Source of the DNA: Defluviitaleaceae bacterium
Lineage (GTDB): Bacteria > Bacillota > Clostridia > Lachnospirales > WQUN01
DNA: 64,000 nucleotides
NCBI GenBank assembly: GCA_009780315.1
Contig: WRAH01000001.1
Coordinates: 124,001 to 188,000, forward strand
Direction of reading: 5' to 3'
Below are positions 27,077 to 36,868 of this stretch, in pieces. The translations under genes and the position numbers were made by a program. Position 1 is the first letter of the stretch. Each line of letters starts with the position of its first letter. Under the pieces are notes generated by a model. It was not told the DNA's origin, ran no database searches, and was given only the letters and a program-made list of their open reading frames with translations.

Positions 27077-28711
27077 CTACTTCAAGCACGCACCAATGAA
27101 TGCTTTAATTAGTGGACTTGGGCGGGTAATGCGTGATTTAAACTCTGGATGAAACTGTACCGCCGCAAACCATGGGTGCATAGACGCTGGAAGTTCAATG
27201 CCTTCGACATTTTGCTCATCTGCGGAAAGTGCGGATTCTATGATACCTGCTTTTGTAAAATCTGCGCGGTATTGATTATTGACTTTATAAAGATGACGAA
27301 AACGCTCGTAAATGAGTGTTTCACCATAGGCTTCATGCACAATTGTGCCTTGGGTAAGCTTGCAGGGATATGCGCCTTTGCGCATGGCTAACATGGTTTT
27401 TGTAGCCATGGGATTACCTGCACCTTCATCAAATGGACGGTTTTGGTGGATACTTTCGATGACTGCCATTTCTGCTTCAGGATTATGTTCTTTTGTGTCT
27501 GCCTCAGGACGGTTCATTACGTTTTGCGCAAATTCAATGAGTGCGCAATGCATTCCTAAACCGATACCTAGGAATGGGACTTTCTTTTCGCGGGCGTATT
27601 GTACTGCACTGATAAGCCCTGGGATTCCACGCTCACCATATCCACCAGGCACGATTATGCCTTTTAATCCGCTGAGGTGCTTGGCAGCGTTTTTGTCGGT
27701 GATTTTTTCGGCATCAATTAACTTGAAATTTATTTTGTAGTCATAACGTACACCTGCATGTTTCATTGCTTCCATGGTGCTTAAATACGCATCGGGAAGT
27801 GCAGTATACTTGCCCACAAGACCGATTGTTAACTCATTTTTGAGTGCTTTCACTTTTGCGGTGAGTTCTCTCCACTCGTCAAGGTCAGGCGGGTCAATGC
27901 GTGGGGTGGTGTTTAACCGTTTACATACAACTTCTGCAAACTTTTCTTCCTCGAGTAACAGTGGTGCTTCATATAGACAGTCTACATCAATATTTTCAAT
28001 AATACAAGATTTGTCTATGTGGCAAAATTGTGCAAGTTTTTGACGAATCTCCTCATCAAGAGGTCTTTCTGTGCGGCAAACCAAGGCATCAGGCTTAATA
28101 CCCAGCCCCAGTAAGTCTTTGACAGAGTGCTGGGTTGGTTTGGTTTTCATTTCACCAGCAAAACCTAAATAAGGCATGAGGGTAACATGGATATACATAA
28201 CATTTTGATAGCCCACATCTTGCTGGGTTTGGCGAATGGCCTCTAAGAAGGGAAGACTCTCTATATCGCCAACTGTGCCGCCGATTTCAGAAATGATAAT
28301 ATCTGATTGTGCATTTTGGCTGGCGCGGTAAATACGTTCTTTTATAGCATCTGTAATGTGGGGAATGACTTGAATGGTGTTGCCGCCAAAAGCACGGTTT
28401 ACTTCGCTGTTGAGAATTTCTGCATAAATTTTGCCTGCGGAAACGCTATTTGCCACACTTAGGTTTTCATCAATAAACCGCTCATAATGTCCTAGGTCAA
28501 GGTCAACCTCTGCGCCGTCTTCGGTTACATAAACTTCCCCATGTTGAAGTGGGTTTAGTAAGCCTGGGTGTTGATTGATATATGGGTCAAACTTTTGTAT
28601 TGTCACCTTATAGCCGCGGGCTTTCAGTAACCGCCCAAGTGATGCCGCAGTCATGCCCTTTCCAAGTCCAGAGCATACCCCGCCTGTCATAAAAATATAT
28701 TTAGTTTCCAT
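27077..28711 (-). CDS. pyrG: CTP synthase
   Basis: The 544-residue enzyme aminates UTP to CTP with glutamine and ATP. The N-terminal synthetase domain has the P-loop MTGGVCSGLGKGMTAASLG and SEIGGTVGDIE. The C-terminal glutamine amidotransferase has the oxyanion strand VPGGYGERG, the nucleophile region FLGIGLGMHCALIEFA and the catalytic HPEF. In most enzymes the nucleophile motif reads LGICLGMQ. Here it reads LGIGLGMH: the nucleophilic cysteine is replaced by glycine and the following Gln by His. If the sequence is right, the enzyme could use only free ammonia. The gene overlaps the nucleotidyltransferase gene upstream by 11 bases. Confidence 0.95.
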   Translation of the reverse strand: METKYIFMTGGVCSGLGKGMTAASLGRLLKARGYKVTIQKFDPYINQHPGLLNPLQHGEVYVTEDGAEVDLDLGHYERFIDENLSVANSVSAGKIYAEILNSEVNRAFGGNTIQVIPHITDAIKERIYRASQNAQSDIIISEIGGTVGDIESLPFLEAIRQTQQDVGYQNVMYIHVTLMPYLGFAGEMKTKPTQHSVKDLLGLGIKPDALVCRTERPLDEEIRQKLAQFCHIDKSCIIENIDVDCLYEAPLLLEEEKFAEVVCKRLNTTPRIDPPDLDEWRELTAKVKALKNELTIGLVGKYTALPDAYLSTMEAMKHAGVRYDYKINFKLIDAEKITDKNAAKHLSGLKGIIVPGGYGERGIPGLISAVQYAREKKVPFLGIGLGMHCALIEFAQNVMNRPEADTKEHNPEAEMAVIESIHQNRPFDEGAGNPMATKTMLAMRKGAYPCKLTQGTIVHEAYGETLIYERFRHLYKVNNQYRADFTKAGIIESALSADEQNVEGIELPASMHPWFAAVQFHPEFKSRITRPSPLIKAFIGACLK

Positions 28712-29441
28712 ATGTTTCCTCCTTGTTTAGCTGTTCATATACTTTAATTGTACCTATATCAAAGCAATTACCGTTCATTTTGTACGCATATACATCTTGG
28801 ATTTTGTGTAGCCACTGGGGAAAATATCCCGGGGCATCAGGTGGATTGCCTTGTTTGATGTATTCGTGAAAAAGAGGGAGCGTTTCTTTACGGTAAAAGT
28901 ATGATGCAAAAACTGCTGTATTTGATTTGGGCTGTTGGGGCTTTTCTTCAAGAGACAATACTTTACCCAAGGGGTCAAGCTGTGCAACTGCAAAAGATTT
29001 TAGCTGTTCCATGTCGTCTATTTCTTTGGCAACAATAGTGTCTGCCTTTTGCTTTTTGAAAAAATCATATTGCTCCCGAAGGTCGAAAGTAAAATAGTTG
29101 TCCCCTGCGATGACCAATATGTCTTCGTTGATAGATTTTTCCTGTAACGTAAAAATAATATCCCCTATTGCGCCACGGCGATTTTCATTTGATGTCGTAC
29201 CGTCGTCTAGGACTTCTATTGGAATCGTTGTTGGTGAAGCCCTTGCCCAGTTTAAAAAATGTGTATAAAAACGACTGTTGGTGACTGCATAAATGGTGGT
29301 CACTTCTGGAAGTCGGTTTATTTGCTGGACAATATAGTCAATGACGGGTTTTCCTTTAATAAGTAAGAGTGCTTTGGGTTGATGTTCTGTAAGTGGGTAC
29401 ATACGGGTTGCATAACCCGCTAGGAGAAGTATTGCTTTCAT
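28701..29441 (-). CDS. sugar nucleotidyltransferase (NTP_transferase family)
   Basis: This 246-residue protein starts with the nucleotide-binding motif of sugar-1-phosphate nucleotidylyltransferases, LLAGYATRMYPLTEHQPKALL; the usual sequence is LAGG-x-GTR-x-x-P, so Gly-Gly-Thr is replaced by Gly-Tyr-Ala-Thr here. It then has VIDYIV, DDGTTSNENRRGAIGDI and the metal-site VIAGDNYF. It probably activates a sugar phosphate or choline-like compound as an NDP derivative for envelope polymers; the substrate is unknown. GAAAGGAC precedes the ATG. It lies between rluA (30-base gap) and pyrG (11-base overlap), so one product uses an NTP and the next makes CTP. A CTP-dependent transfer would fit but is inference. 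Confidence 0.85.
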   Translation of the reverse strand: MKAILLLAGYATRMYPLTEHQPKALLLIKGKPVIDYIVQQINRLPEVTTIYAVTNSRFYTHFLNWARASPTTIPIEVLDDGTTSNENRRGAIGDIIFTLQEKSINEDILVIAGDNYFTFDLREQYDFFKKQKADTIVAKEIDDMEQLKSFAVAQLDPLGKVLSLEEKPQQPKSNTAVFASYFYRKETLPLFHEYIKQGNPPDAPGYFPQWLHKIQDVYAYKMNGNCFDIGTIKVYEQLNKEETYGN

Positions 29442-29471
29442 AGGCTTGTCCTTTCACTTAAACTAGGAATG

Positions 29472-30383
29472 TTATCCCTTTCCAAACCATTCCCATATAC
29501 ATTTTACAAAGCTTTTTGGTAAAGGGGCTTCCCATGATTGCTCTTGGGATATTGTCAAGCGGCGGCAGTGGAGTAATTGTGCCGGGGCAAAAGGCGTAGA
29601 TTGACCCCCGTATTTTTTGTCGCCTAACAGGGGGTGCATTATGGACGCAAAGTGCGCACGTATTTGATGGGAGCGTCCTGTTATTGGCATGATAGATAGT
29701 AAAGTGTGATTTTTTGATATAGCTTGAATAGTGTACGTCGTGACAACGTCCACACCATCGTTATTTTTAATAATCGTTGCTGTGTTGGTTGTGGAGTCTT
29801 TTTTATACGTGCCTTTTAAGGTGACTGTTTCGCCTACTTTTCCCACGATACCGTGGGCTATGGCAGTATATTCTTTTTCTATTTGACGATGAGCAAAAAG
29901 CCCGTTGATGTGCTGTAGGGTGCGAAGGTTTTTCCCGCATATGACTAATCCGCTGGTGTTAACGTCTAAACGATTGCATATGGCAGGGGTGAAACTTTCT
30001 GAAATTTCCCCTTTTTCTTGCAAATAGAAGTGAATCCGTGCCAGTAAATGGTCAGGGTCTGACATACCACCTTGTGACGGAAGCCCCCCAGGTTTATTGA
30101 TGACCAAAAGATTTTCGTCTTCAAAAATGATATCTGTCAAAGGTTTGGCTTTTGGGAAAATTTTTGACTTGCGACAGCTTTGTATTGTTTCCTCGGAAAG
30201 ATATAATTTTAGTTCATCACCTGATTGTAATATTTCACTGCCTGTTGCTTTCATGCCATTAAGCTTTATGCGTTTTTTCCGCAATAGTTTGTATATGAAA
30301 GAATGGGGTGCATTATTGAAATAAGCAAAGAGAAATTTGTCTAGTCGGCGGTTCGCATTTTCATGGGTTATCAATAATGTCAT
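29472..30383 (-). CDS. RluA family pseudouridine synthase
   Basis: The roughly 303-residue protein has an N-terminal S4-like RNA-binding segment (ANRRLDKFLFAYFNNAP to KRIKLNGMKATG) and a RluA catalytic domain. The catalytic Asp is in the NRLDVNTSGLVI motif, supported by INKPGGLPSQGG and TGRSHQIRAHFA. It isomerises specific uridines of rRNA (RluC/RluD-like) in the cytoplasm. I used the ATG at 30383 because it overlaps the prfB stop in an ATGA junction; a TTG at 30401 gives a longer frame without a better ribosome binding site. It belongs to the secA-prfB-rluA-pyrG cluster. Confidence 0.93.
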   Translation of the reverse strand: MTLLITHENANRRLDKFLFAYFNNAPHSFIYKLLRKKRIKLNGMKATGSEILQSGDELKLYLSEETIQSCRKSKIFPKAKPLTDIIFEDENLLVINKPGGLPSQGGMSDPDHLLARIHFYLQEKGEISESFTPAICNRLDVNTSGLVICGKNLRTLQHINGLFAHRQIEKEYTAIAHGIVGKVGETVTLKGTYKKDSTTNTATIIKNNDGVDVVTTYTIQAISKNHTLLSIMPITGRSHQIRAHFASIMHPLLGDKKYGGQSTPFAPAQLLHCRRLTISQEQSWEAPLPKSFVKCIWEWFGKG

Positions 30384-31490
30384 GGATTTTTGTGTTGCCA
30401 AAGCAAATAGGCGTTCATAAAAGCATCTATTTGTCCATCCATTACCGCTTGTACATTGCCTGTTTCTTCATCTGTACGATGGTCTTTTACAAGGCTGTAG
30501 GGATGGAAGACGTAGGAACGAATTTGACTGCCCCATGCATTGTCCTTCGTTTCACCACGAATGCCTGAAAGCTTTGCAAGATGTTCCTCTTTTTGCTTGA
30601 GAAATAATTTGGATTGCAGCATTCTCATTGCCCGTTCACGATTTTGAATTTGGCTTCGCTCATTCTGGCATTGCACAATAATTCCTGATGGAATATGTGT
30701 GATACGAATAGCTGATTCGGTTTTATTCACATGCTGACCGCCCGCTCCGCCAGAGCGATAGGTGTCTATTTTCAAATCCTCTGGATTGATGTCTACAGTG
30801 GTAGACTCATCAATTTCAGGCATGACATCACAAGATGCAAAGGATGTATGCCGCCGCCCGCCAGAATCAAAGGGAGAAATACGTACAAGACGATGAATCC
30901 CTTTTTCACTACGTAAATAGCCAAAGGCATTTTCACCGCTTATTTGAAAAGTGACGGATTTTACCCCTGCTTCTTCGCCGTCAAGCTGGTCTAAAATTTC
31001 AAAGCTAAAGCCCCGTTTTTCTGCCCATCTGCCATACATACGAAGCAACAAGCCTGTCCAATCACAAGATTCTGTGCCGCCTGCGCCTGGGTGTAAAGAC
31101 ACGATGGCGTTGTTCATATCATATTCTCCGCTTAGTAATGTTTCTGCACGTAAGCGGTCGTAGGCTTCGATAAATGCTTCTGCCGTTTGCTTCACTTCTG
31201 AAACGAGACTTGCATCTTCCGCTTCAATGCCCATGTCTGCAAGGGTGAGGGCATCTTCATATAAGCCTTCCAACTTCTCAAAAGACGTTACTTTGCTTTT
31301 TAAGATTTTTAATTTCTTTAATACAATTTGAGAGTTTGTTTGGTCATTCCAAAAGCCCATCTTTTGCGTCTGGGCTTCTAGTTCATCTATTTCTTGCCGC
31401 GCATTGGTGAGGTCAAAGTGAATCCCCCATTTCAATAAGCTTGGCTTTATAAGGTTGCAGACTGCGTTTTAGTTCTTCCAGTGCCAGCAT
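30380..31490 (-). CDS. prfB: peptide chain release factor 2 (programmed +1 frameshift)
   Basis: RF2 ends translation at UGA and UAA. The GGQ loop is in SGGAGGQHVNKTESAI, and domains 2 and 4 are complete. Translation starts at the ATG at 31490 (MLALEELKRSLQPYKAK) and reaches an in-frame TGA at 31413-31415 after 25 sense codons. The sequence there is CTT TGA C, the classic RF2 slip site, preceded by GGGGGA as the internal Shine-Dalgarno-like stimulator. A +1 shift joins it to the remaining frame (DLTNARQEIDELE). So this is a normal autoregulated gene, not a pseudogene, and the merged protein has about 369 residues. The stimulator is 5 bases from CTT, slightly further than in E. coli. The stop overlaps the rluA ATG. 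Confidence 0.96.
31412..31430 (-). promoter_or_regulatory. RF2 programmed frameshift signal
   Basis: On the minus strand TGGGGGATTCACTTTGAC contains an anti-Shine-Dalgarno-pairing GGGGGA, a five-base spacer, the slippery CTT, the in-frame TGA and the following C. Low RF2 favours the shift and raises RF2. Confidence 0.93.
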
Positions 31491-31533
31491 TTTCTATTCA
31501 CTTCCTTCAATATTGATGTTTAAACTTTTAACA

Positions 31534-34113
31534 TTATTTGTTTACACAGCATTGCTTAAACTTTTTTCCACTGCCACAGGGGCATGGGTCATTTCTGCCT
31601 ACTTTGGCATCATTTCTGCGGGTTGGTTTTTTTATTGCAGATTCATCTTTGTTTGTCATAAGGTCTTCTTTTTTAACGGCTTGCTGCATTTCTGGTTGTT
31701 GCTCTGTGGTAATGGCAACATTAAACATGCCAAAAATTGTGTCACGCTGAATATTATTGCTCATATCTTCAAACATGTCATAACTTAGGAATTTATACTC
31801 TACAAGAGGGTCACGCTGGGCATATGAACGTAAAGAAATGCCTTGACGCATTTGGTCCATTTCATCAATGTGGTCCATCCAGCGTTTATCTATTGCGCGC
31901 ATCATAATGACACGTTCAACTTCACGCATACGGTCAGGCGTAATTTCTGCTTCACGCTTGGCATATAACGCTTTTCCTATTTCCAACAGGCGTTCTTTTA
32001 TTTGTTCTTTGGTGATACTGTCTAATTCGTCACGGGTAAGTTCTAAAGCGGGACGATGAAGTATTGGCATTAAGTTTTCATTTAGCCCGTTAATATCCCA
32101 CTCCTCTGGAGTGTCTCCTTCTGCTGTAAATTGGTCAACTGCACGGCTTGTTACGCCTTTTAACATATTCATGATACTGTCACGAAGGTCTGCGCCCTCA
32201 ATGACTTTATTACGTTCGCCATAAATGACTTCCCGCTGTTCGTTCATTACACGGTCGTATTGCAACAAGTGCTTACGAATACCAAAGTTATTTCCTTCAA
32301 CTTTCTTTTGGGCATTTTCAATCACTTTTGTTAGCATTCCATGTTCCAGCACATCATCTTCGTCTAGTCCGCCTATGCTCATGATACGCTTCATGCGGTC
32401 GCCGCCGAAAAGGCGCAATAAGTCATCTTCTGCGGAAATATAAAACCGTGAATCTCCAGGATCACCTTGCCGCCCTGCACGTCCCCGAAGCTGATTGTCT
32501 ATACGGCGTGATTCGTGGCGTTCTGTGCCTATTACTTTTAATCCACCAAGTTCACGCACGCCTTCGCCTAACATAATGTCTGTACCACGTCCTGCCATAT
32601 TTGTGGCAATGGTGATATGCCCAACTTGCCCTGCCATTGCAATAATTTCTGCCTCACGCTCGTGATGTTTGGCGTTTAGCACTTCATGAGGTACACCATT
32701 GCGCTTTAACATAGCACTGACAAGTTCAGATTTTTCAATGCTGACTGTACCAACCAGCACTGGTTGTCCTTTGGTATGAGATTCCTCAATGTCTGCAACA
32801 ATTGCACGATATTTTGCGGCTTCTGTGCGGTAAATAACATCTGGATGGTCTTTACGAATCATAGGCATGTTGGTGGGTACGGCCACTACATCCAGCCCGT
32901 AAATTTCACGAAATTCGCCTTCTTCGGTTAAAGCAGTTCCTGTAGCCCCTGCTTTTTTGGTGTATTTATTGAAGAAGTTTTGAAATGTGATGGTTGCAAG
33001 GGTTTTACTTTCCCGTTGAACCTTTACATTCTCCTTGGCTTCAATGGCTTGGTGAAGCCCGTCGGAATAACGCCGCCCAGGCATTAAGCGTCCTGTAAAC
33101 TCGTCAACAATAAGAATTTCATTATCTTTACTGACATAGTTAATGTCTCGGTGCATGTTGTAGTTTGCTTTTAGCGCGTTGTTGATAAAGTGCTGAATCT
33201 CCATATTGTCTGGGTCGGAGAGGTTTTCAACGGCAAAATATCGTTCTGCTTTGCCAACCCCTTCTTGGGTAAGGGTGACTGTTTTCTTCTTTTCATCAAC
33301 AACGAAGTCACCTTCTTCTTGCAATTCCTGCCGCATGATGGGGTTTAGTGCTTCTTCCTCGTTTACGATTCGCCCTTTTTTTAGATTTTTTGCAAATTGG
33401 TCTGCCACTTTGTAAAGCATTGTTGACTTGCCGCTTGGGCCGCTAATGATAAGAGGGGTACGTGCTTCGTCAATAAGAATCGAGTCAACCTCGTCAATAA
33501 TGGCATAATGTAATCCCCGTTGCACTTTGTCCTTTTCAAAAACAACCATGTTGTCACGCAAATAATCAAAACCCAGCTCGTTGTTTGTGGCATAGGTAAT
33601 ATCACAAGCATAGGCGGCACGGCGTTCCTCAGCCTTTAGTGCATTGGTTATACACCCAACGGTTAACCCTAGGTAGTTAAACAATACGCTCATGAGTTCT
33701 GCATGATAGGTGGCTAGATATTCGTTGACGGTTACAAGGTGCGCGCCTTTTCCAGCTAATGCGTTCAAATAAAGCGGCAGTGCAACTGTTTGGGTCTTAC
33801 CTTCACCAGTTTTCATTTCTGCAATTCGTCCTTGGTGCAAAATAGTTCCACCAATAAGCTGTACACGGAAGTGACGCTGTTGAATCAGCCGACTTGTTGT
33901 TTCACGAAAGACCGCATATGCTTCCGGCAAAATATCATCTAAAGTTTTTCCGTCAGCAAGCATTTTACGGAAAACATCTGTTTTACCGCGCAATTCGCCT
34001 TCTGTTAGGGCTTGCATGGTTGGCTCAAGTGCTTCTATACGGTCGATTGTTGGAACCATCCGTTTAATTTCTTTATCGCTATAGTTTCCGAATATTTTTT
34101 CTAAAATTCCCAT
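31534..34113 (-). CDS. secA: preprotein translocase ATPase SecA
   Basis: The 859-residue motor drives proteins through SecYEG with ATP. Visible motifs are Walker [15 protein letters not shown], Walker [24 protein letters not shown], helicase motif [13 protein letters not shown], the second-domain [13 protein letters not shown] and the C-terminal zinc tail [16 protein letters not shown]. The length matches Bacillota SecA. It is the first gene of a minus-strand cluster continuing with prfB, 43 bases downstream. GAAAGGAATATAGC precedes the ATG. It is presumably the export motor for the many signal-peptide proteins encoded in this window. Confidence 0.98.
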   Translation of the reverse strand: MGILEKIFGNYSDKEIKRMVPTIDRIEALEPTMQALTEGELRGKTDVFRKMLADGKTLDDILPEAYAVFRETTSRLIQQRHFRVQLIGGTILHQGRIAEMKTGEGKTQTVALPLYLNALAGKGAHLVTVNEYLATYHAELMSVLFNYLGLTVGCITNALKAEERRAAYACDITYATNNELGFDYLRDNMVVFEKDKVQRGLHYAIIDEVDSILIDEARTPLIISGPSGKSTMLYKVADQFAKNLKKGRIVNEEEALNPIMRQELQEEGDFVVDEKKKTVTLTQEGVGKAERYFAVENLSDPDNMEIQHFINNALKANYNMHRDINYVSKDNEILIVDEFTGRLMPGRRYSDGLHQAIEAKENVKVQRESKTLATITFQNFFNKYTKKAGATGTALTEEGEFREIYGLDVVAVPTNMPMIRKDHPDVIYRTEAAKYRAIVADIEESHTKGQPVLVGTVSIEKSELVSAMLKRNGVPHEVLNAKHHEREAEIIAMAGQVGHITIATNMAGRGTDIMLGEGVRELGGLKVIGTERHESRRIDNQLRGRAGRQGDPGDSRFYISAEDDLLRLFGGDRMKRIMSIGGLDEDDVLEHGMLTKVIENAQKKVEGNNFGIRKHLLQYDRVMNEQREVIYGERNKVIEGADLRDSIMNMLKGVTSRAVDQFTAEGDTPEEWDINGLNENLMPILHRPALELTRDELDSITKEQIKERLLEIGKALYAKREAEITPDRMREVERVIMMRAIDKRWMDHIDEMDQMRQGISLRSYAQRDPLVEYKFLSYDMFEDMSNNIQRDTIFGMFNVAITTEQQPEMQQAVKKEDLMTNKDESAIKKPTRRNDAKVGRNDPCPCGSGKKFKQCCVNK

Positions 34114-34237
34114 GCTATATTCCTTTCGTATTGGCTCTCGTGTTTATGCCCCATATATGATAGAATAAATAAAACCTTGGACTTTGTCCGTAATATTCTA
34201 ACAGTTGCCCGAAAAGGGCGCAAGGGGTAGAGCGTAT

Positions 34238-35944
34238 ATGAAAAAAAAGACGAAAATCATGATTGCTATATTTTTGACAGGGATTATGACCGTAATCTTC
34301 CCGCTTAAAGCCCAGGCAACCCATGAAATATGGGTTGAAAGTGCGGAGATTTATGTGGACGGGGCAGCCTTTGAAATTTGGGGATATGGGCAAGGGTCGC
34401 CTTTTAGTGTACGATTGCGGGATATTGCCTATGTTTTGAATGGAACATCATTTCAATTTGATGTGCAATATCGCGATGATGACCGATGGGATATTTGGAT
34501 TGAGCGCGGTGCGCCATATGTTTCCATTGGTACAGAAATGCAACCCATTCCCGAAGAACGATGGGCTTTAACAGGGTCTTATGGCGTATTGTCTGGTCAT
34601 GGCTATGGTTTTGACGGAGACGGCGAGTTTCCTGACGCATTAACATTAGGCACAATGGACACAAATGGTGAAATCATTTATCAAACATTCCATGTACTTT
34701 CTGATATTGATGATAGTTTTTTCAGTCTTTGGCAATTGGCGCAGTTTTTAGGTTTTGCGTTTGAAATGGGCGGCAGTTGGGGAGAAACTCAAATATTCAT
34801 CACTACACATGCATGGCGTACAGCTTATGCCGAATTGCTCCAACATTACATGGAACGTCCCATAACCAATGAGGATAATCCATATGTATGGCATTTTACG
34901 CTACATGACATCAATCGTAATGGTATTCCAGAGTTGTTCACATATGTGCAATATGCAAGCGGTCATGTAAATGTTCGCGCTATTTATACATTTATTCATG
35001 GTGAAGTGTTAGCCCTTGATTCAGCGTATGTCAGCGGGGTATCTGACGGGTGGCTTTTTTCACCAGCGGATAACAGCCCATATCTTATTGTTTTTAACGC
35101 CGCAGGTAGCGGTGGGCGATTGGAGCGTGTGTTTATTGAAGGGGAACGCATCAGCACATATGCGTCAGGATTCTTTTTTTTAAATGATACAGGTCATGAA
35201 ATATTTTATGAAGGTGGTGATGTGGATTGGGTGCGGCACGGATTCGTATGGTATAACACATCTGTAGATGGTGAATATGTTACAGCAGAAGTATTTGCTG
35301 ACTTATTTAAAGTTTGTACCGAAATGGAATGGTTGCGAAGCTTCGTGATAAACACGCCAAATATTCAAGCGGTAGTACTGGGCGCGCATGAATATTTTTT
35401 AATCGGTCACTGGCAAATAACAAACTTCACTGCGGCATACGACAGCATGTCTATGTCTGATATAGCCCTTTCATTTGGTGAAGATGGTATCGTTTCTTTT
35501 TACATTGATGGCGTTTATGATGAATCATTTTTATATGAAGTCCACGGAAACCAACTTACTTTTAGAGATTTTGATGAAAATAACGAAATCATTACTTACA
35601 TTTTTGAAGTGAATGATAATACGTTAAGTCTAATGGCATTGGTTATGCATTTAGTTAGCGTTGACCCACCTTACGAAAACTTGCACCACGTTTTAGGCAG
35701 ATGGAAAGTTTTAAACCCCATGCCTGAGTTAACTATTGAATTTATAACATTCAAAGGAGAAGATACTGCCATATTTGAATTTGATGATGGATATGTCATG
35801 GAGGGTTACTTTTTCTTTTATGAAGATGTGCTAGTGCTGATGTGGGAACATGGATTCATGGGATATCATATGATTTTTGAAGGCAATACACTTTCACTTA
35901 TTTTATGGACAGCAGAATACACCCGAAAGGAACTTCATGTATGA
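34238..35944 (+). CDS. secreted protein with stalk-like and two lipocalin-like domains
   Basis: The 568-residue product starts at the ATG at 34238 (AAGGGG upstream) with a signal peptide MKKKTKIMIAIFLTGIMTVIFP. Residues 30-170 resemble a copper-amine-oxidase-N stalk domain (EIYVDGAAFEIW, FSVRLRDIAYVLNGT). The middle part (about 190-360) contains ITLHDINRNGIPELF-like LHDINRNGIPELFTY, a calcium-binding-loop-like DxNxxGxPEL motif often seen in secreted Gram-positive proteins. The last 190 residues hold two related units beginning LIGHWQI and VLGRWKV, similar to small lipocalin-like beta-barrels. I do not know its function. The ATG of the RNase Z gene overlaps its stop, so an export-destined protein is coupled to a cytoplasmic RNase. 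Confidence 0.7.
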   Translation: MKKKTKIMIAIFLTGIMTVIFPLKAQATHEIWVESAEIYVDGAAFEIWGYGQGSPFSVRLRDIAYVLNGTSFQFDVQYRDDDRWDIWIERGAPYVSIGTEMQPIPEERWALTGSYGVLSGHGYGFDGDGEFPDALTLGTMDTNGEIIYQTFHVLSDIDDSFFSLWQLAQFLGFAFEMGGSWGETQIFITTHAWRTAYAELLQHYMERPITNEDNPYVWHFTLHDINRNGIPELFTYVQYASGHVNVRAIYTFIHGEVLALDSAYVSGVSDGWLFSPADNSPYLIVFNAAGSGGRLERVFIEGERISTYASGFFFLNDTGHEIFYEGGDVDWVRHGFVWYNTSVDGEYVTAEVFADLFKVCTEMEWLRSFVINTPNIQAVVLGAHEYFLIGHWQITNFTAAYDSMSMSDIALSFGEDGIVSFYIDGVYDESFLYEVHGNQLTFRDFDENNEIITYIFEVNDNTLSLMALVMHLVSVDPPYENLHHVLGRWKVLNPMPELTIEFITFKGEDTAIFEFDDGYVMEGYFFFYEDVLVLMWEHGFMGYHMIFEGNTLSLILWTAEYTRKELHV

Positions 35945-36858
35945 TTGACATTGCGTTAGTTGGCACAGGTGGTATGATGCCGCTTCCTGGGCGGTTTTTA
36001 TCATCTATGCTGTGTCGTGTAAATGGGTCTATGATATTGTTTGACTGTGGGGAAGGCACGCAAGTGAGCCTTAGAATGCTTGGATGGGGATTTAAGCAAA
36101 TTGATATCATTTGCTTCACCCATTTTCATGGCGACCATATTTCGGGACTACCAGGGTTACTTTTAACCATGGCAAATGCTGAACGCACCGAGCCTCTTAA
36201 ACTATTTGGTCCAACAGGGCTTGCCCATGTGGTAAAAAGTTTATGTGTCATTGCGCAAGATTTGCCCTTTCCATTGGAGTTTTTTGAGTGGGATACTAAA
36301 ACGCCTCATGTATACACACAAGATATGCTGCTTATCAAAACAATCTCACTCAATCACCGCGCACCGTGCTTTGCATACAGCTTAGAACTTCTGCGGCGCG
36401 GTAAGTTTGACCTTGAACGTGCAAAGGCACAAAATATTCCATTAAAAATTTGGGGCGCATTGCAAAGACAAAATGAAGAAAGTATCGTATATGAAGGTAA
36501 GACATACACAAGTGATATGGTCTTAGGGGAAGCACGGCAGGGGATAAAGATTGTGTTTTGTACCGATACTCGCCCTGTGTCAACATTGCCGACATTTGCA
36601 AAACATGCAGATTTATTCATTTGTGAAGGGCTATATGGCGACCCTGAAAAGCAGGAAAAAGCGGCGGCACATAAACACATGAGTTTTCAAGAGGCTGCAA
36701 GCATTGCTGGTAAGGCAGAAGCAAAAGAATTATGGCTGACACATTTTAGCCCAGCAATGCCTGACCCTAAAAATTATCTTAAATATGCAACAGAAATTTT
36801 TTCAAACACTAAAATAGGAAAAGACCGAATGAGTAAAACATTGAAATTTCAGAATTAG
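35941..36858 (+). CDS. rnz: ribonuclease Z
   Basis: This 305-residue endonuclease removes the 3' trailer of tRNA precursors. It has the zinc motif THFHGDHISGLPGL, the N-terminal IALVGTGGMMPLPGRFLSS typical of RNase Z, the exosite region LNHRAPCFAYSLE, the FCTDTRP aspartate and the late KHMSFQEAA and LTHFSP histidines. I used the ATG at 35941, which overlaps the upstream stop (ATGA). The tRNA gene encoded nearby lacks an encoded CCA, the class of substrate RNase Z matures. It is followed after 10 bases by the sigma factor gene. Confidence 0.93.
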   Translation: MIDIALVGTGGMMPLPGRFLSSMLCRVNGSMILFDCGEGTQVSLRMLGWGFKQIDIICFTHFHGDHISGLPGLLLTMANAERTEPLKLFGPTGLAHVVKSLCVIAQDLPFPLEFFEWDTKTPHVYTQDMLLIKTISLNHRAPCFAYSLELLRRGKFDLERAKAQNIPLKIWGALQRQNEESIVYEGKTYTSDMVLGEARQGIKIVFCTDTRPVSTLPTFAKHADLFICEGLYGDPEKQEKAAAHKHMSFQEAASIAGKAEAKELWLTHFSPAMPDPKNYLKYATEIFSNTKIGKDRMSKTLKFQN

Positions 36859-36868
36859 GGGTGAATAG

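Noticed and set aside
31413-31415. In-frame TGA in prfB as evidence of a pseudogene
   Set aside because: The CTT TGA C context with GGGGGA upstream is the classic RF2 frameshift signal, so the gene is functional.
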